A stretch of DNA of 64,000 nucleotides, from the NCBI GenBank assembly GCA_963978895.1, contig OZ022239.1, forward strand, positions 18,801,707 through 18,865,706, read 5' to 3'. The notes below the pieces were generated by a model that worked only from the letters and a program-made list of their open reading frames with translations, made no database searches and had not been told where the DNA came from. Shown in pieces: positions 1 through 57,247 of this stretch (the first letter of the stretch is position 1; every line of letters starts with the position of its first letter). This DNA is from Erpobdella octoculata (Eukaryota > Annelida > Clitellata > Hirudinida > Erpobdellidae). A program made the position numbers and the translations under genes.

Positions 1-430
1 ACTTCGCCTTTCTGTCTGTTTGAACACAAACCCATTTCCCGTCATCCAATCGATCTGATATTTGGTACATAGACTCGTGAGGACCAAACATTAGTTTTGA
101 GATGGTCATGCTAAAAAAATTCTTTTAATCCTTCTATTTGAATGCTCAGCTTAAAAAATCTATGCATCATTACATCATTGTTTATTTCATTGAAAGACAA
201 CAAATTTTGAATTCCACTTTCAACCATTTTACGTATTCCTATCGATAAGTTTTTCACATCGATTCGATAATTCATATATATTAGGATTTTTTATTTAAAA
301 TGGAATATTGTTTTTATACCAATTTTATTTAAATTATTGATTATTAGATTTTCTTTTCATGATTGCAATTATTAATTTTACACTAAAATTATTTTTTCTT
401 TTATATAGTATTTAGAATACTGTATTCCAT

Positions 431-465
<35 letters not shown>

Positions 466-826
466 CTTGATAAAAAATATTTGCATTAAATTGGTATCTT
501 TCTATTTCAAATAAATAAAGGATTTTTAATAAACGAAGTTTTTTATGATTCACTTGTTATACTGTCTTAATTAGTTATTATTCATTTATTTTTTTATTAT
601 TGTGAAATATTAAATATTCAGACAACTATTTTCTGAATAATCATAATTTTCTTTGCAATTACTATAGTTTTCTGCTGCGAAAAAAGTTTAGAGCAGACCA
701 AAATTGTGACCATCAAAAGAATTTGTTACCGAGATAGTTTTAAAATGCTTATCTTTTCTTTAAATATATTTTTATCTCCTAAATAAGAATTCTTCCAAAC
801 TGCACCAACAGGCTAATTTATTTCAC
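1..826. other. AT-rich non-coding sequence
   Basis: No open reading frame, exon or structured element could be recognised. A short (TA)n run lies at about 438-468. It probably belongs to an intron of the transportin-3 gene whose first recognisable exon is at 1889. Confidence 0.5.
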
Positions 827-1593
827 GAGGGAGAAGTTGGCTGCGCAGCTGGATCCCCGAACTATAGTGCAAAAAAAAGTTCGTGCATTGGGGTTGTGCT
901 ATAGATCGTTGGAAAGGTATTTAAACAAGAAATATAATGGTGTAAAATAAATTTAATATTGCAAAAAATAAAAAAGTTATAGGCGAAAAACCGTCGCCGT
1001 CCCTATGTAAATGTATGGAGACGATTGTTCATACCCTGATCTATATTTTGCTTTATACCTTTTTTATTTGTTGGACTATTTTTTAAAAATTAGTTTCTAT
1101 GTTTAGCTAATATATTTGTCTTTCTAATGCATTAAGCTAGAACCCCAATGCAGTCGAAAATATTAATCTACATGGCTCCAAACGCAAGTGAAAAATCGTC
1201 TCCATACATTTACATAGGGACGATTTTTCACTTGCGTTTGGAGCCATGTAGATTAATATTTTCGACTGCATTGGGGTTCTAGCTTAATGCATTAGAAAGA
1301 CAAATATATTAGCTAAACATAGAAACTAATTTTTAAAAAATAGTCCAACAAATAAAAAAGGTATAAAGCAAAATATAGATCAGGGTATGAACAATCGTCT
1401 CCATACATTTACATAGGGACGGCGACGGTTTTTCGCCTATAACTTTTTTATTTTTTGCAATATTAAATTTATTTTTACATCATTATATTTCTTTTTTAAT
1501 GACCTTTCCAACGATCTATAGCACAACCCCAATGCACGAACTTGTTTTTGCACTATAGTTCGGGGATCCAGCTGCGCAGCCAACTTCTGCCTC
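827..1593. mobile_element. Foldback (long inverted-repeat) element
   Basis: The two halves are near-perfect reverse complements: 827-1200 reads as the complement of about 1220-1593, leaving a spacer of about 19 bases. Termini are GAGGGAGAAGTTGGC on the left and its complement with one mismatch on the right. The central spacer sequence (CCATACATTTACATAGGG) also recurs inside each arm near 1003-1020 and 1397-1417, so the arms contain nested repeats. No ORF is present. I could not find a convincing target-site duplication. A diverged copy of the terminus is at 56262-56350. It fits a foldback or MITE-like non-autonomous DNA element; the superfamily is unknown. Confidence 0.85.
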
Positions 1594-1888
1594 ATATTTG
1601 TTTCAACAACTGGCTAAATGTGAAATTGATGGATAAAAACAAAATGTTACTAAACTGTCATTATGTTTAAAAATACAGTTGTTTTTAAATGAAATGTAAT
1701 TATTTTAAATTATTTGACAAATTGTTAACCCAGATGAAAAATTAATTTGATGAATGATCCTGATTAAAAATTTCAAGCAATCTGCAGCTTTAACATTAAT
1801 TTTATCAATTTATTAGCAGAATTTTAGACTCTTTTTTAATGAATGACAGTTTTTTCATTTGCTTTTTTTTTCTCCCATTGCAATCAAG
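1594..1888. other. AT-rich intronic sequence
   Basis: Nothing recognisable; it ends in the T-rich tract that precedes the first visible transportin exon. Confidence 0.5.
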
Positions 1889-4800
1889 ACAAAGGTAGTT
1901 GATGCAAAGCAAAACAATATGATGATCTTGTCACGTGTCTTCGAGTGTCTTTCAAGCTGGCTGGTCGTTTATGCCATACCGGAGCAAGTTCTCCTGTCAT
2001 GCAATCTTCTTCATTTGGCTTTCATGGCAGTCGTTAGTTATCAGTTTTAATTTAAATAATAATCTTGTACATTTATTATATTCTACAATCCATCCAAGTT
2101 TTTATCTTTTAGTCATTGATATTTCTAAAATTCTTGCTTTTTGCAAAAATACTGCATTGTTTTTAAGATGATCTCATTTCCAAATCAATCAACTCCAATA
2201 TTCACTTGGTCATTTGAAATTAACTCATTATCATATAAGATGAATATATCTAAAAATTATATTTTACTAATCTTCATTATTTGAAGATTAGTTAAAAAGG
2301 TAACCTCAAAAGTCATTTTAGTTCAATTGAATTGAGTAAATTGGCCATACCTCACTAAATAATTCACTGATTGATAGAATTGCATGTTTATTTCTTTTGA
2401 CAGTACAACTAATAAATATATTTCTTTGAAATTTAATTCAGTCATCACAGTCTTGCGATGCAGCATTGCATAAAAGGGCTTCCGACTGCATTTGTTCTGC
2501 TGTCATCTCCGTCCAGGTTGTTTATTCTCATTTTTGTTAAAATTTTTCAATTTCTTAGTTATGAAATAAAAGTATTATTATTATTATTATTTTCTTTGCA
2601 CAGGAACTGGAAGATCACCACCATCTCGCAAAAGCTCTTTTCAAAGAAATACAAGGCCTGTTGGATGCTTATCACCTCAGTGTTGCAATGAATGATACTG
2701 AAAAGTAAATCTTCATTTAGCATCTTATTTTGGTCTAAATAATATTTCATTAAGATTTATGAAAATCAAATGTTTATAGAATACTTTTTTTAACTGCTCT
2801 ATTCAGGATTTAATTTGTTTATTATTTATATTATTATTTATTAGAAGCATAAACTTTGCCCGAATTTTCACGGAAATGGCCGAGTCAGTTATAGAACCGA
2901 TGGCTCAGAATCCAAATCAGGTAGTTTAAAATGAAACATTGATCATTTTGTTTTAATATGATACTGTTCATGTATTGTACTTATGTTTTACATCATGTTA
3001 TTATATATTAAATTTCAAATGAAGCTATTTTAATATTTTTGTTTTATTTCTATTTTAATATTTTTGTTTTATTTCTATTTTAATATTTTTGTTTTATTTC
3101 TATTTTAATATTTTTGTTTTATTTCTATTTTAATATTTTTGTTTTATTTCTATTTTAATATATTTGTTTTATTTCTATTTTAATATTTTTGTTTTATTTC
3201 TATTTTAATATTTTTGTTTTATTTCTATTTCACGTCATGCAGGGTTTTGGGGACTTCCTTGTGTTGGAATTGCTCCTCGTTTGTGTTGGGCATCATAATT
3301 ATCAGGTTATTTATTAACTTCCTGTTTGAGTGCTGCTTGTGATGATAAATTGAGAAATACCACAATTCCTGATACATTATGGTTGATACGGCTTAGTCGC
3401 TTTCTATCTCTCTGCCTCACTTTTGCAAGCCACTCCCAAGCCTGCATAAAGGAGGAGGGGAAAAGAATAAGGATCAATTTATGTGTAGATGATTATATAC
3501 TATTATAAAAAACATTCTCTTTTCTGAATAACGTAAACATTTTAAAAATCAGTAAAAGTGTAAACTTTGCATTCATAGATGGTTAAAAGTTTAAAATATT
3601 TTGAAATTAAAGTAATTTTATTTATTTTTTCATGCTTTAGGTTGCCGATGTTACGTTTTCATTCTGGAACCATCTATCTGATCATCTGTATGAAGATAGG
3701 AACAAAGCGATCATAGCACAATTTAAGCCGTACATTTGCAGGCTCATTACCGCTCTGTGTCGACTCTGCAAGTATGATGACAGTAATGTAAGCTCGTTTT
3801 CATTGTGTTTACTTTTAGTCGTATTTTCTGGATTTTCGAATTTGTCATGCTTATGCGATCTGTCACTATTTATTCTCAGGAAGATGTAAAAGACGATGAT
3901 GCTGATTTTGAGGAGTTCCGAAGCAATGCACTGGAGCTCGTGAAAGACGTTCAGTTCATTGTTGGGGCTGATGAGATTGTCAGTCAGGTTGTTATTCACA
4001 TACTTTAATTTTTTATTTCAAGAATAAATCATCATTAACGCTTATAATAATAATATTACTGATTTGTTGTTTTTGAAATTTTGCTTGTTATAAAAATATT
4101 TTAAATTAAATAAAATTCAAAATATGTTTAAAGTTGAACGACTCAATCAGAGAACAACTCGTGCAACAATCGTGGTCTACTTATGAAGCTGCTCTTTTCC
4201 TTATGCAGGCACCTGCTAAAAAAGTTGATGAGTTAGATTTTTCGCTTTTCTTTTTTTCCATTCTGTTTTTTTTTATTTATTCAAGTAGTTTTAATCAAAC
4301 ATAAATGTTTATTTTATTCTTTTAATTCTTCAGCAAAGACCTAAAAACGATTCCTAGTTTAATACAGTTCATCACTTCTTCTCTGCTTCCATCTGTTCAT
4401 CACGTTGCCCTGCAGAACACATGCCTTAGTCTTATTGGCTGCTTCCATAAGTGGTTCAAAAACAATCAAAAATATTTAGGTTACTAAAGAACTTTTGTAT
4501 TCAACATTATGGAGAATAATATTGGTATTGTTAAGTTATTTTGATGTTTTTCTGATATCCTCGAGCAGAACTTGTTGTTCCGGTGATAATTCAAGGTTTT
4601 CACTCGTCAAAATTGGCACCGACGTCCGCCCTTTGCATGCAAAAACTGTGCGAATCGTGTTCCGCCTGCATTGTTTCCGATCTCCCTACGTTGTTCAGCA
4701 TTCTGGATGCTGTTGAGTCGATCTGTCTGCCACAGTCAAGTACCATTAAACTCCTTGAAGGTTTCATTTATTTGCTTGTATTTCATTTAGTTAATTTTTT

Positions 4801-5831
4801 TTTATTAATTTATTTATTTGAGCCTTTGATTGGTATAACAACTTTGTGGTCAATTCAGCTGACTCGTAACCTGCTTTAGAAAGTGTATTTAGTTTATATT
4901 TTATATGTCATTTGTTTATATTTAACTAAACAGCTGCCTGTAATACTCTGAGTTGTATTGAAATGGAAAAAGTCATCGAAGGATTACGACATCTTTGTAG
5001 TCCTTCTCTATCTAATCTAAAACAGGTTTGCGTTTATTTCTTGAATCGTGTATTTAAAAGTTCTGTGATAGTTAAAATTACAGTTGTTTATGATTTTTGG
5101 CATTTTTTAAGATTACTATTAAAGTTGTTATTGATATAGTAGATATATCTATTAAATGTAATCTTTTAGCTAGTATAGAATATAGTGTTGGGAAATCCTT
5201 GGGTGCTATTTCTGGCAAGTTAAAAAGATTTGAGGAAAAATTAAAATTGTTGTCAGCAAACTTGAATCCTTCAAACACTCAGACAAGCAAGAAATCAGAT
5301 ACTTTGCAAGCCAGTCCCAAGGCTGAAAAAAGGAAGAGGGAAAGGTTAAAAGAATCAATTTATAATGATTTACCACAAGAAGTACTTGGTGCTTCCTGCA
5401 TATGGTCATTTCAGTCTTAAAACACCTGGTGTTAAGGAGTATAAACTATTATAAATAAAAAAAAGATACTTTGAAACATTTGTCAACTCTTTCCCAAGTG
5501 CTTTCCCAATCTCGATGCTACTGAATAAAATCAAATGTCTACTCAGCTTATTTGAAGCCATCAATCTTGAAGAGGAGCTGGTAGAAAATTTGATTGATTC
5601 AAGAAATGATTTCGTTTTCAAAAGATTTCTTTTAGTCTTTAAAATATGGCCGCCCGAAAGAGCACTCTAAAAGTTTGCATTAATCAAAAACAAAATGTAT
5701 TTGTATTAGATTCCTTATATTTAAAAAAAAAATTCAAGATTTTCAGCTGATGATCTTTCAATGGGGTGCCACAAGAAAAAAATTAGATTAGGTTGCTACA
5801 ATGCAGAAAAGGTTGCTCGACACTTATAGAA

Positions 5832-5902
<71 letters not shown>

Positions 5903-6090
5903 TTGTGACGGTGTTTGTGTCCAAACTCCTCCGAAACGGTTGAACCGATATTTATGAAATTTTTTGTGTATGTTTGGTAGGTCTGAGGATAGGTACACAA
6001 AAAATTTCATAAAAATCGGTTCAGCCGTTTCGGAGGAGTTTATATATAATATATAGCCCTATAGGCCAAAATCACAGACAGACTCACAAA

Positions 6091-6179
<89 letters not shown>

Positions 6180-9021
6180 AATTGCACCTTAGCAATAAAT
6201 CAGGAGAGCGACCGGGGGTGGGAGAGCAAGCGGGAGGCGGAGAACAAGCGGAAACGGGAGAGCAAAGCGGGAACTGGAAAGCAAGCGGGAACGGGAGAGC
6301 AAAGCAGGAGCGGGAGAGCAAGCGAGAACGGGAGAGAGCAGCCGGAAATGTAAGAGCAAGCGGGGAAGGAAACGGGAGCGAGAGAAAATCAATAAAAAAT
6401 CTCTGAAAACCCGGGCAATGCCGGGAACCTTGCTAGTAATATTATAACATTATAGAAATTATTTTTTCATTAAAAGATTTAATAATTTACGCTATATAAT
6501 AATGAATATGCTAATGTCCCTTATAAATTTTTAACCTCAGATTACAGAGTCAAACACTTCAATAAAATACAACTCAGGAAATGATCCCTGCTTGTGGCTG
6601 GATCGACTTGCTTCCATCTTCAAGTGAGTAGTTTTTTTTATGTTTTTTTTCTTTCCAGAAAATCAAGACTTATCAAAACTTTATTTTATCATTATTTATT
6701 TAGCTTCTTAATTTATGTAATATTTGTTGAAAAAGCACAGTGAGATGTGTAATGAAATATGCTCATGTAAACTCTTGCTTCAGTGCAAGTGCATCTGACA
6801 GTAAATCATTGCCTGGGTGAACATGTATTTAGTTTTTTTTTATATGATGTGAATAAGTTACTTTGCATCACGATTTAATTGTGTTAGTTCTTGTCTGTGG
6901 TGTGATTATTTGTTATGATTTGATTTAATGAGATAGTTTGTTTTTAAATCAAGGTCAATAAAAGTTCAAGTTCCTCAAGGCCAACCGAATCCATGTTTTG
7001 AAGTTTTTATTCAGGTTGTTTCTCAGAACTGCTCACAATCCTGGCTAATTTTTTATTGATTGCAAGAAAAATATTATTAGTGACCAATTAATAAAAGCTA
7101 ATTAGGGCAATTAAACTAATTATAAAGTTATAATTAATTACCAGTCATGGCCTGTGATCTCGATGTTGTTGAAGAAATTTTCATCGGATGGTCGCGTGGT
7201 CGAGCATGCTTGTCGTTGTTTGAGAAATGGAATCAGAAGTTTAGGAAAAGATAACATGACTCTTATCCTTCCAATTACAACACAGGTTTCGGTTTTTATT
7301 GTCGTGAAAGTTCTAAAAGACTTGTGTGCTGCTAATATAAATAAATCAGATCAGATCATGTGCTTTCACTTTGCATTAAATGTCAAATGGACTGTCTTGT
7401 ATTCATCATTAATTTTTTTTTTTAATTTTTTTAGATGGTTGAAATCTACAAAGAACATCTTCACTCGTGCTGTCTCTACATGGGAAGTATTATGGTGGAT
7501 GTTTACGCCAGCCATCCACAGAATCTTCCTCTTTTTCTTTCCATGCTCGACGTATGTTATTAAATATTGGATTTTTTTCCATGGATGTTTCAAATAAATA
7601 TTCATTTTTTTAAATTGACTCATTTTTAGGAATTTAGCGTTAAAACATTCACAATGATCGAGCAGATAAACGGTCTTATTAACTTTCCCGATGTCGTTGA
7701 TGACTTTTTCAGGCTGGCTCTCAGGTTTGTTTGATATTCTGCTTGATTTGTTTTTTTTTGTTATTATTTTCAATCATTTTGCTTGTTTTTGATAAAGTTA
7801 ATAATTGTATTTTTTCTCACATTTTATTATAAGATAACAAGCCGTTTTTTTTAACATTTTTGTTTTTTCTTATCCAGATTTGTGGAGCAATGCCCGCTTG
7901 CATTTCTTGAATTTTCAGGCTGCAAAACAATTTTGTTCAGTGCCATCCACGCATGCAGTATTTCACATACTGATGCAAATGCCACCGTTGTACGCTTTCT
8001 CATTAGTCTCATCGAACTTGCTTCCACGCAAGAGCATGTAAGTTGTGTTGAAATTGTTTTGATCAGCAGCTGTTTCTTGCAGTCGGTCGGTACTGTCTAA
8101 AAATTTTAATATTTGCAATATGGTAATTGCATTTGGAATTTCATATTAAACTCTACAACTATATCAAGATACTTTTTTGCCTATTTATTATTGGATGTGC
8201 TGCATTGCAAAAACATTTGTAAGTGCTACTCAATGAGGTTTAATTAATGACTGACTCATTTTTGATTCATTACCTAAAAAAACAACTTGAAAAAAATTAA
8301 GTTCTGTTTATTTTATGTTAAAAAAAATCCTTGCAAATTCAAGCTGTTCAACCAAATCCAAAATGTAAACCTATTCTTACAAATATAAACACTTTACTTA
8401 TTTTAAAATTTAATTGCAGGGCACAGAAAACTCAGAGAAACAAAAAAGCTTAGTTTTGGGACTTCTGAGTGAGCACGGCGTCAATTTGGTTTCCTCTGTG
8501 ATTGACGCATGTTTGTTAAAAGTTCCAACACGACTCATATACAGCCTGGCTTCAATTGTACATGAACTTCTCAAGATCGATAGAGAGGTTTGTTATTTGT
8601 AACGTGCATTTAAATCTCAGTTTAAATAAAGATGCTAGTTTGGTATTATTTAAAAAACAACATTAGACCTTGTTCACACTAAGTATGCATTTTGATACAT
8701 GGAAAATAGATCAATCTTATATAATTCTTTTAAGGCTACGATTGTGTGGATCAAAGAAGCATTGAACAAGCTGCCATCACATTCAACTGCCGGTTGTGTA
8801 ACAGTCACATTTGAACAGAAAGAAAAATTTCTAAATTCAGTCATTAGGTGGGTTTGACAATTTGGTAATTTGTTTTATTTAAACTTGTTTCTTCTTTTTT
8901 TCTAAGTTCCTTTACGGAGATGTTTGTTTGATGGCCTTGAAATTTTTCATGTCTTTTCAGTGCTGAAAATGAAGATACAGCAGGCTGCCTCTACGAAGAC
9001 TTTTCGCTTTTGTTCAGATGA
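1889..9021 (+). CDS. TNPO3: Transportin-3-like importin beta, 3' part (20 exons)
   Basis: Karyopherin of the importin-beta family; the family carries SR-rich splicing factors into the nucleus through HEAT repeats and Ran-GTP. Exons: 1889-2032, 2451-2516, 2604-2704, 2845-2920, 3243-3305, 3641-3787, 3880-3987, 4134-4231, 4334-4479, 4569-4760, 4934-5025, 6541-6623, 6954-7014, 7145-7285, 7435-7551, 7630-7724, 7878-8037, 8420-8587, 8735-8847, 8961-9021. They total 2232 nt (743 codons plus stop), all in phase with GT-AG introns. The protein aligns along its length with human TNPO3 from about residue 200. Telling blocks are [48 protein letters not shown] and the conserved C-terminus ending LLFR-stop. 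The N-terminal Ran-binding part is upstream of the window. Twelve of 19 donors are GTT. Intron 11 is enlarged by repeats. Much more diverged from vertebrates than the neighbouring ACO1. Confidence 0.93.
3026..3225. repeat. 25-bp minisatellite, 8 units
   Basis: Eight head-to-tail copies of a T-rich 25-base unit (TATTTTAATATTTTTGTTTT followed by ATTTC). Only one unit, 3151-3175, shows a substitution. A partial ninth copy runs to 3230. The array ends about 12 bases before the acceptor AG at 3241-3242 of TNPO3 exon 5, so it supplies the pyrimidine-rich tract of that intron. Confidence 0.95.
3430..3508 (+). repeat. Fragment of dispersed repeat R
   Basis: The stretch beginning GCCACTCCCAAGCCTG and continuing through GGAGGAGGGGAAAAG to a TATTATAA end matches 5290-5460 and the reverse strand of 46840-46990. 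The third copy lies inside a solo LTR, so this is probably an LTR-derived remnant in TNPO3 intron 5. Confidence 0.6.
5060..5645 (+). pseudogene. Degenerate coding-like repeat with an R-family core
   Basis: Lies in TNPO3 intron 11. A 107-codon frame (5097-5420) is followed, after a frame change, by another coding-like stretch (about 5468-5668, containing [13 protein letters not shown] and RNDFVFKRF). Amino-acid composition is normal rather than low-complexity, but I do not recognise the family. Bases 5290-5460 are the dispersed R repeat also seen at 3430 and 46840, with the shared block CTTAAAACACCTGGTGTTAA. It is most likely the remains of a retroelement. Confidence 0.4.
5834..6176. mobile_element. 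Helitron-like repeat (family B) with palindromic core between (TA)n tracts
   Basis: A (TA)n tract (5834-5898) leads into a family-B segment containing CTCCTCCGAAACGGTTGAAC. Bases 5923-5970 and 5994-6041 are inverted copies of each other with essentially one mismatch, separated by 23 bases that hold GGTAGGTCTGAGGATAGG. A second (TA)n tract fills 6098-6175. Related non-palindromic copies are at 19578, 22520, 36940 and 37349. Confidence 0.65.
6178..6436 (+). mobile_element. Non-autonomous Helitron, family G
   Basis: The right end reads CCCGGGCAATGCCGGG (a hairpin), then AACCTTG, then CTAG followed by T: the arrangement of a Helitron 3' terminus. The body is a GC-rich imperfect minisatellite built on GCGGGAACGGGAGAGCAA. 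No coding capacity. Apparent Arg/Glu-rich frames here are products of the minisatellite. Confidence 0.7.
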
Positions 9022-10021
9022 ATCCATTTGCCAAATATTTAGGAAATAAAAAATTTTTAATCGCAACCCAACTGGAAAACAGTATTTTTTAGTAAACATT
9101 TTGTTTGAAGTGATCTACCAAATATTGAAACACATTATATTGAAATACATTATTTTTTCAAGTTTGTGTTTTTTCATCATGGAAATGGTTCAGAGAAGTC
9201 TAGAAAAGACAGCTTATAGAATGGAAAACGTTTGGCTGGTTACGGAAATTGCTGAAGCAAAACCTTTGGCAGAGGGGCGAAACTTGTTCTCAGGGCCCAC
9301 CAATTCTCCCCAAACACTTTCGAAGCCCTCTGTTTTGCCGGAGGTACTTTTCAGAGGGGCCCACTAAAACATCACAAAGGGCTCACTTCACCATGAGTCG
9401 GGGGGAATGGTTTCCTGCTTTGGAAGATTATATAAGTAGATGTAAAAATATTACAGCTTCTGCCAGTTTTAGTGAAATGACCGGCGCCTCTGCTTACTCC
9501 ATCAAATTACGTCTCTGCTATCGTTTTTTCGAAGCAGATTGAGCGCTTTAAATAGAGCTTCAGTAAATACTGAAATAAGATACTATTGACATTTTTCATA
9601 GCTGATTGGACAGGTATTGGGGCAATTTAGAATTTTTCTAACTATTCCAAGAGTGGGTTAAGGCTGGGAGATAGGGGTTAAGAAAAAGCTCAGAACTTAG
9701 CTTGATTAATTTTTGTATTTTCTAAATATTTCATATTGAAATCGACTCACGTCAAGATGCTTTTGACCTCGTCCTACGTCAGCAAAATGGGGTCAGACCT
9801 AAGATTTAAGAACTCGTTTTGCGTTTATTTAATTAAAACATCAGTATGCATGCAAAATCTAGTTACGAGTCGGGGCTTAGCCACGAATGTAAACTTTGGA
9901 TGAACCCGTCTCTGTCCATCTCCGTGAACTTTGCGCACGTAGGTTCGATCGGTCTTCGATCATTACCAACCCATATTTTAAACCGTCTTGTGGTGATTGC
10001 TTCTATGTATTCTAGTGAATA
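9022..10021. promoter_or_regulatory. Intergenic region, presumed ACO1 promoter and 5' UTR
   Basis: Only 1 kb separates the TNPO3 stop from the ACO1 start. Two short frames around 9101-9542 show no family resemblance and are probably chance. The region loses its extreme AT-richness around 9280-9540 and 9880-10010. I see no certain TATA box and no convincing iron-responsive element loop. The promoter role is inferred from position only. Confidence 0.4.
9045..9050 (+). terminator. Poly(A) signal of the transportin gene
   Basis: AATAAA lies 24 bases after the TGA stop at 9019-9021. This would imply a very short 3' UTR. Other signals further on cannot be excluded. Confidence 0.5.
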
Positions 10022-55901
<45,880 letters not shown>

Positions 55902-56186
55902 AAGAATTACTTTCATCTGATGTTATGAGTATTGAGTTATTTTGGTTTTTACTCTCATAATGTCTTGGTTTTTCAATATTTACAATTTTAGCTGAAATTA
56001 TTTTGAATTTTCAATTGTGTTCATATAAACAACATCTTATATCTAATGGTTACATTTGGTGAGCCTATTTAGTTGTGTGAGGGCAGATGATGTTTATGAA
56101 TAAGTTTATGCTTGTTGCATATGTAATGTTATCTCATTTTCATTATTAATATGTTATTAAAATAACTGTCTTTACATCATATGTAT

Positions 56187-56192
56187 AATAAA
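56187..56192 (+). terminator. Poly(A) signal of ACO1
   Basis: AATAAA 286 bases after the TGA at 55899-55901. The first good signal downstream. Confidence 0.55.
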
Positions 56193-56261
56193 ATGTGGAT
56201 GGAGATTTTTGCATATTTCACATTTAGCCACTGATAAATTGTCAATTCTAGCAGCGCTAGC

Positions 56262-56350
56262 AGCAAGTTAGCAGCGTTGCTGGATCCTCCAACTATCCTG
56301 CAAAAACAATTTCGTGCATTGGTGTTGTGCAATAGATCGCTAGAAAGGTC
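56262..56350 (+). mobile_element. Terminal fragment of the foldback element
   Basis: GCTGGATCCTCCAACTATCC, TTCGTGCATTGGTGTTGTGC and ATAGATCGCTAGAAAGGTC match 840-935 base by base with about 15 differences. The rest of the element is missing; a family G fragment follows. Confidence 0.75.
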
Positions 56351-56515
56351 CCTTTCCCGCTCGCTCTTTTGCTTCCGGTCGCATTTCCGTTCCCGCTTGC
56401 TTTCCCGTTTCCACTTGCATTCCCGTCCCCGCTCGCTCTCCCGCTCCGCTCATTTTGTGACCGATTTTAATTTTTTATTTTCCCAAAAACCTTCTTCTTT
56501 GACTCTCAACAGGGG
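56351..56515 (-). mobile_element. Helitron family G internal fragment
   Basis: TTTCCCGCTCGCTCTTTTGC, CCGTTTCCACTTGCATTCCC and GCTCATTTTGTGACCGATTT TAA are family-G body sequence; both ends are missing. Confidence 0.65.
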
Positions 56516-57247
56516 CGCCCACCCCCCCTGGCAGCTGGAGGCAGACTCCCCCTTCCTTTTTTTATCTCCCCTCTCTTTTTTTATCCCGGCTTCTCTCGGT
56601 CCTGAATGTATGTTTAAACTAAAAATTATATAATATATTAAGCGTGCATACTCAGGGGCGCAATCAGCAGAAAATGCTGGGGGAGGTTCAAGTGTGAAAA
56701 AGTGGAAAAAGCCCACAGAAGGCGAAAAAATTTTTTTTACTATCTTTAGTCTGCAGTCTTTTTTTGGTATCTTTAATAATTTATTAATGAAAGAAAAGAA
56801 AGACTGCAAACTTAGTCTCAAACCAGTTAAAGCAATTGTAAAAAATAAGTTTATGAATAAATGTAACACTAAATGCTTGATTTCAACATGGCGCTTTGTA
56901 ATCTGCCGGCCGCGCTCAAAACTTTGTTTGCGTGTATTTCTGTTATTTTTTAAATAATTAAAACTTAAATTTTGATTTAGTAATTAGTAATGCAGTTGTC
57001 GCGAGAATTTCGATACCTTAACTTATGAAATAGTAACTTTGAATCCTTCGAAAGAGATTGCGATAATCCGATCTAGAGTCTAGTAGTCTAGACGTTCTAT
57101 ATTACACCAAACTTGAATTTGAATTTGGACACCTTAAAGCAGAAGAATCTCGATTGATTTTCGGAACTTTTGAACGTTTGGACTTGAAAAAATTTTTTTT
57201 TTAAAGATATTAATTGATTAAATTTTAAATCTGTTAATTACCATCAA
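56516..57247. other. Unclassified 3' flank
   Basis: A C-rich then CT-rich patch (56515-56600), an AGGGGCGC word near 56513 and 56654, then AT-rich sequence. No gene. A 5' UTR for the LINE at 57248 may lie at the end. Confidence 0.4.

Noticed and set aside
3026..3225. CRISPR-like array
   Set aside because: Units are directly adjacent with no spacers, in an intron of an animal gene.
7154..7597. Single 147-codon ORF as a gene
   Set aside because: It merely overlaps TNPO3 exon 14; exon 15 is read in another frame after an intron.
9880..10021. Iron-responsive element in the ACO1 5' UTR
   Set aside because: No CAGTGN loop with a matching stem and bulged C was found.
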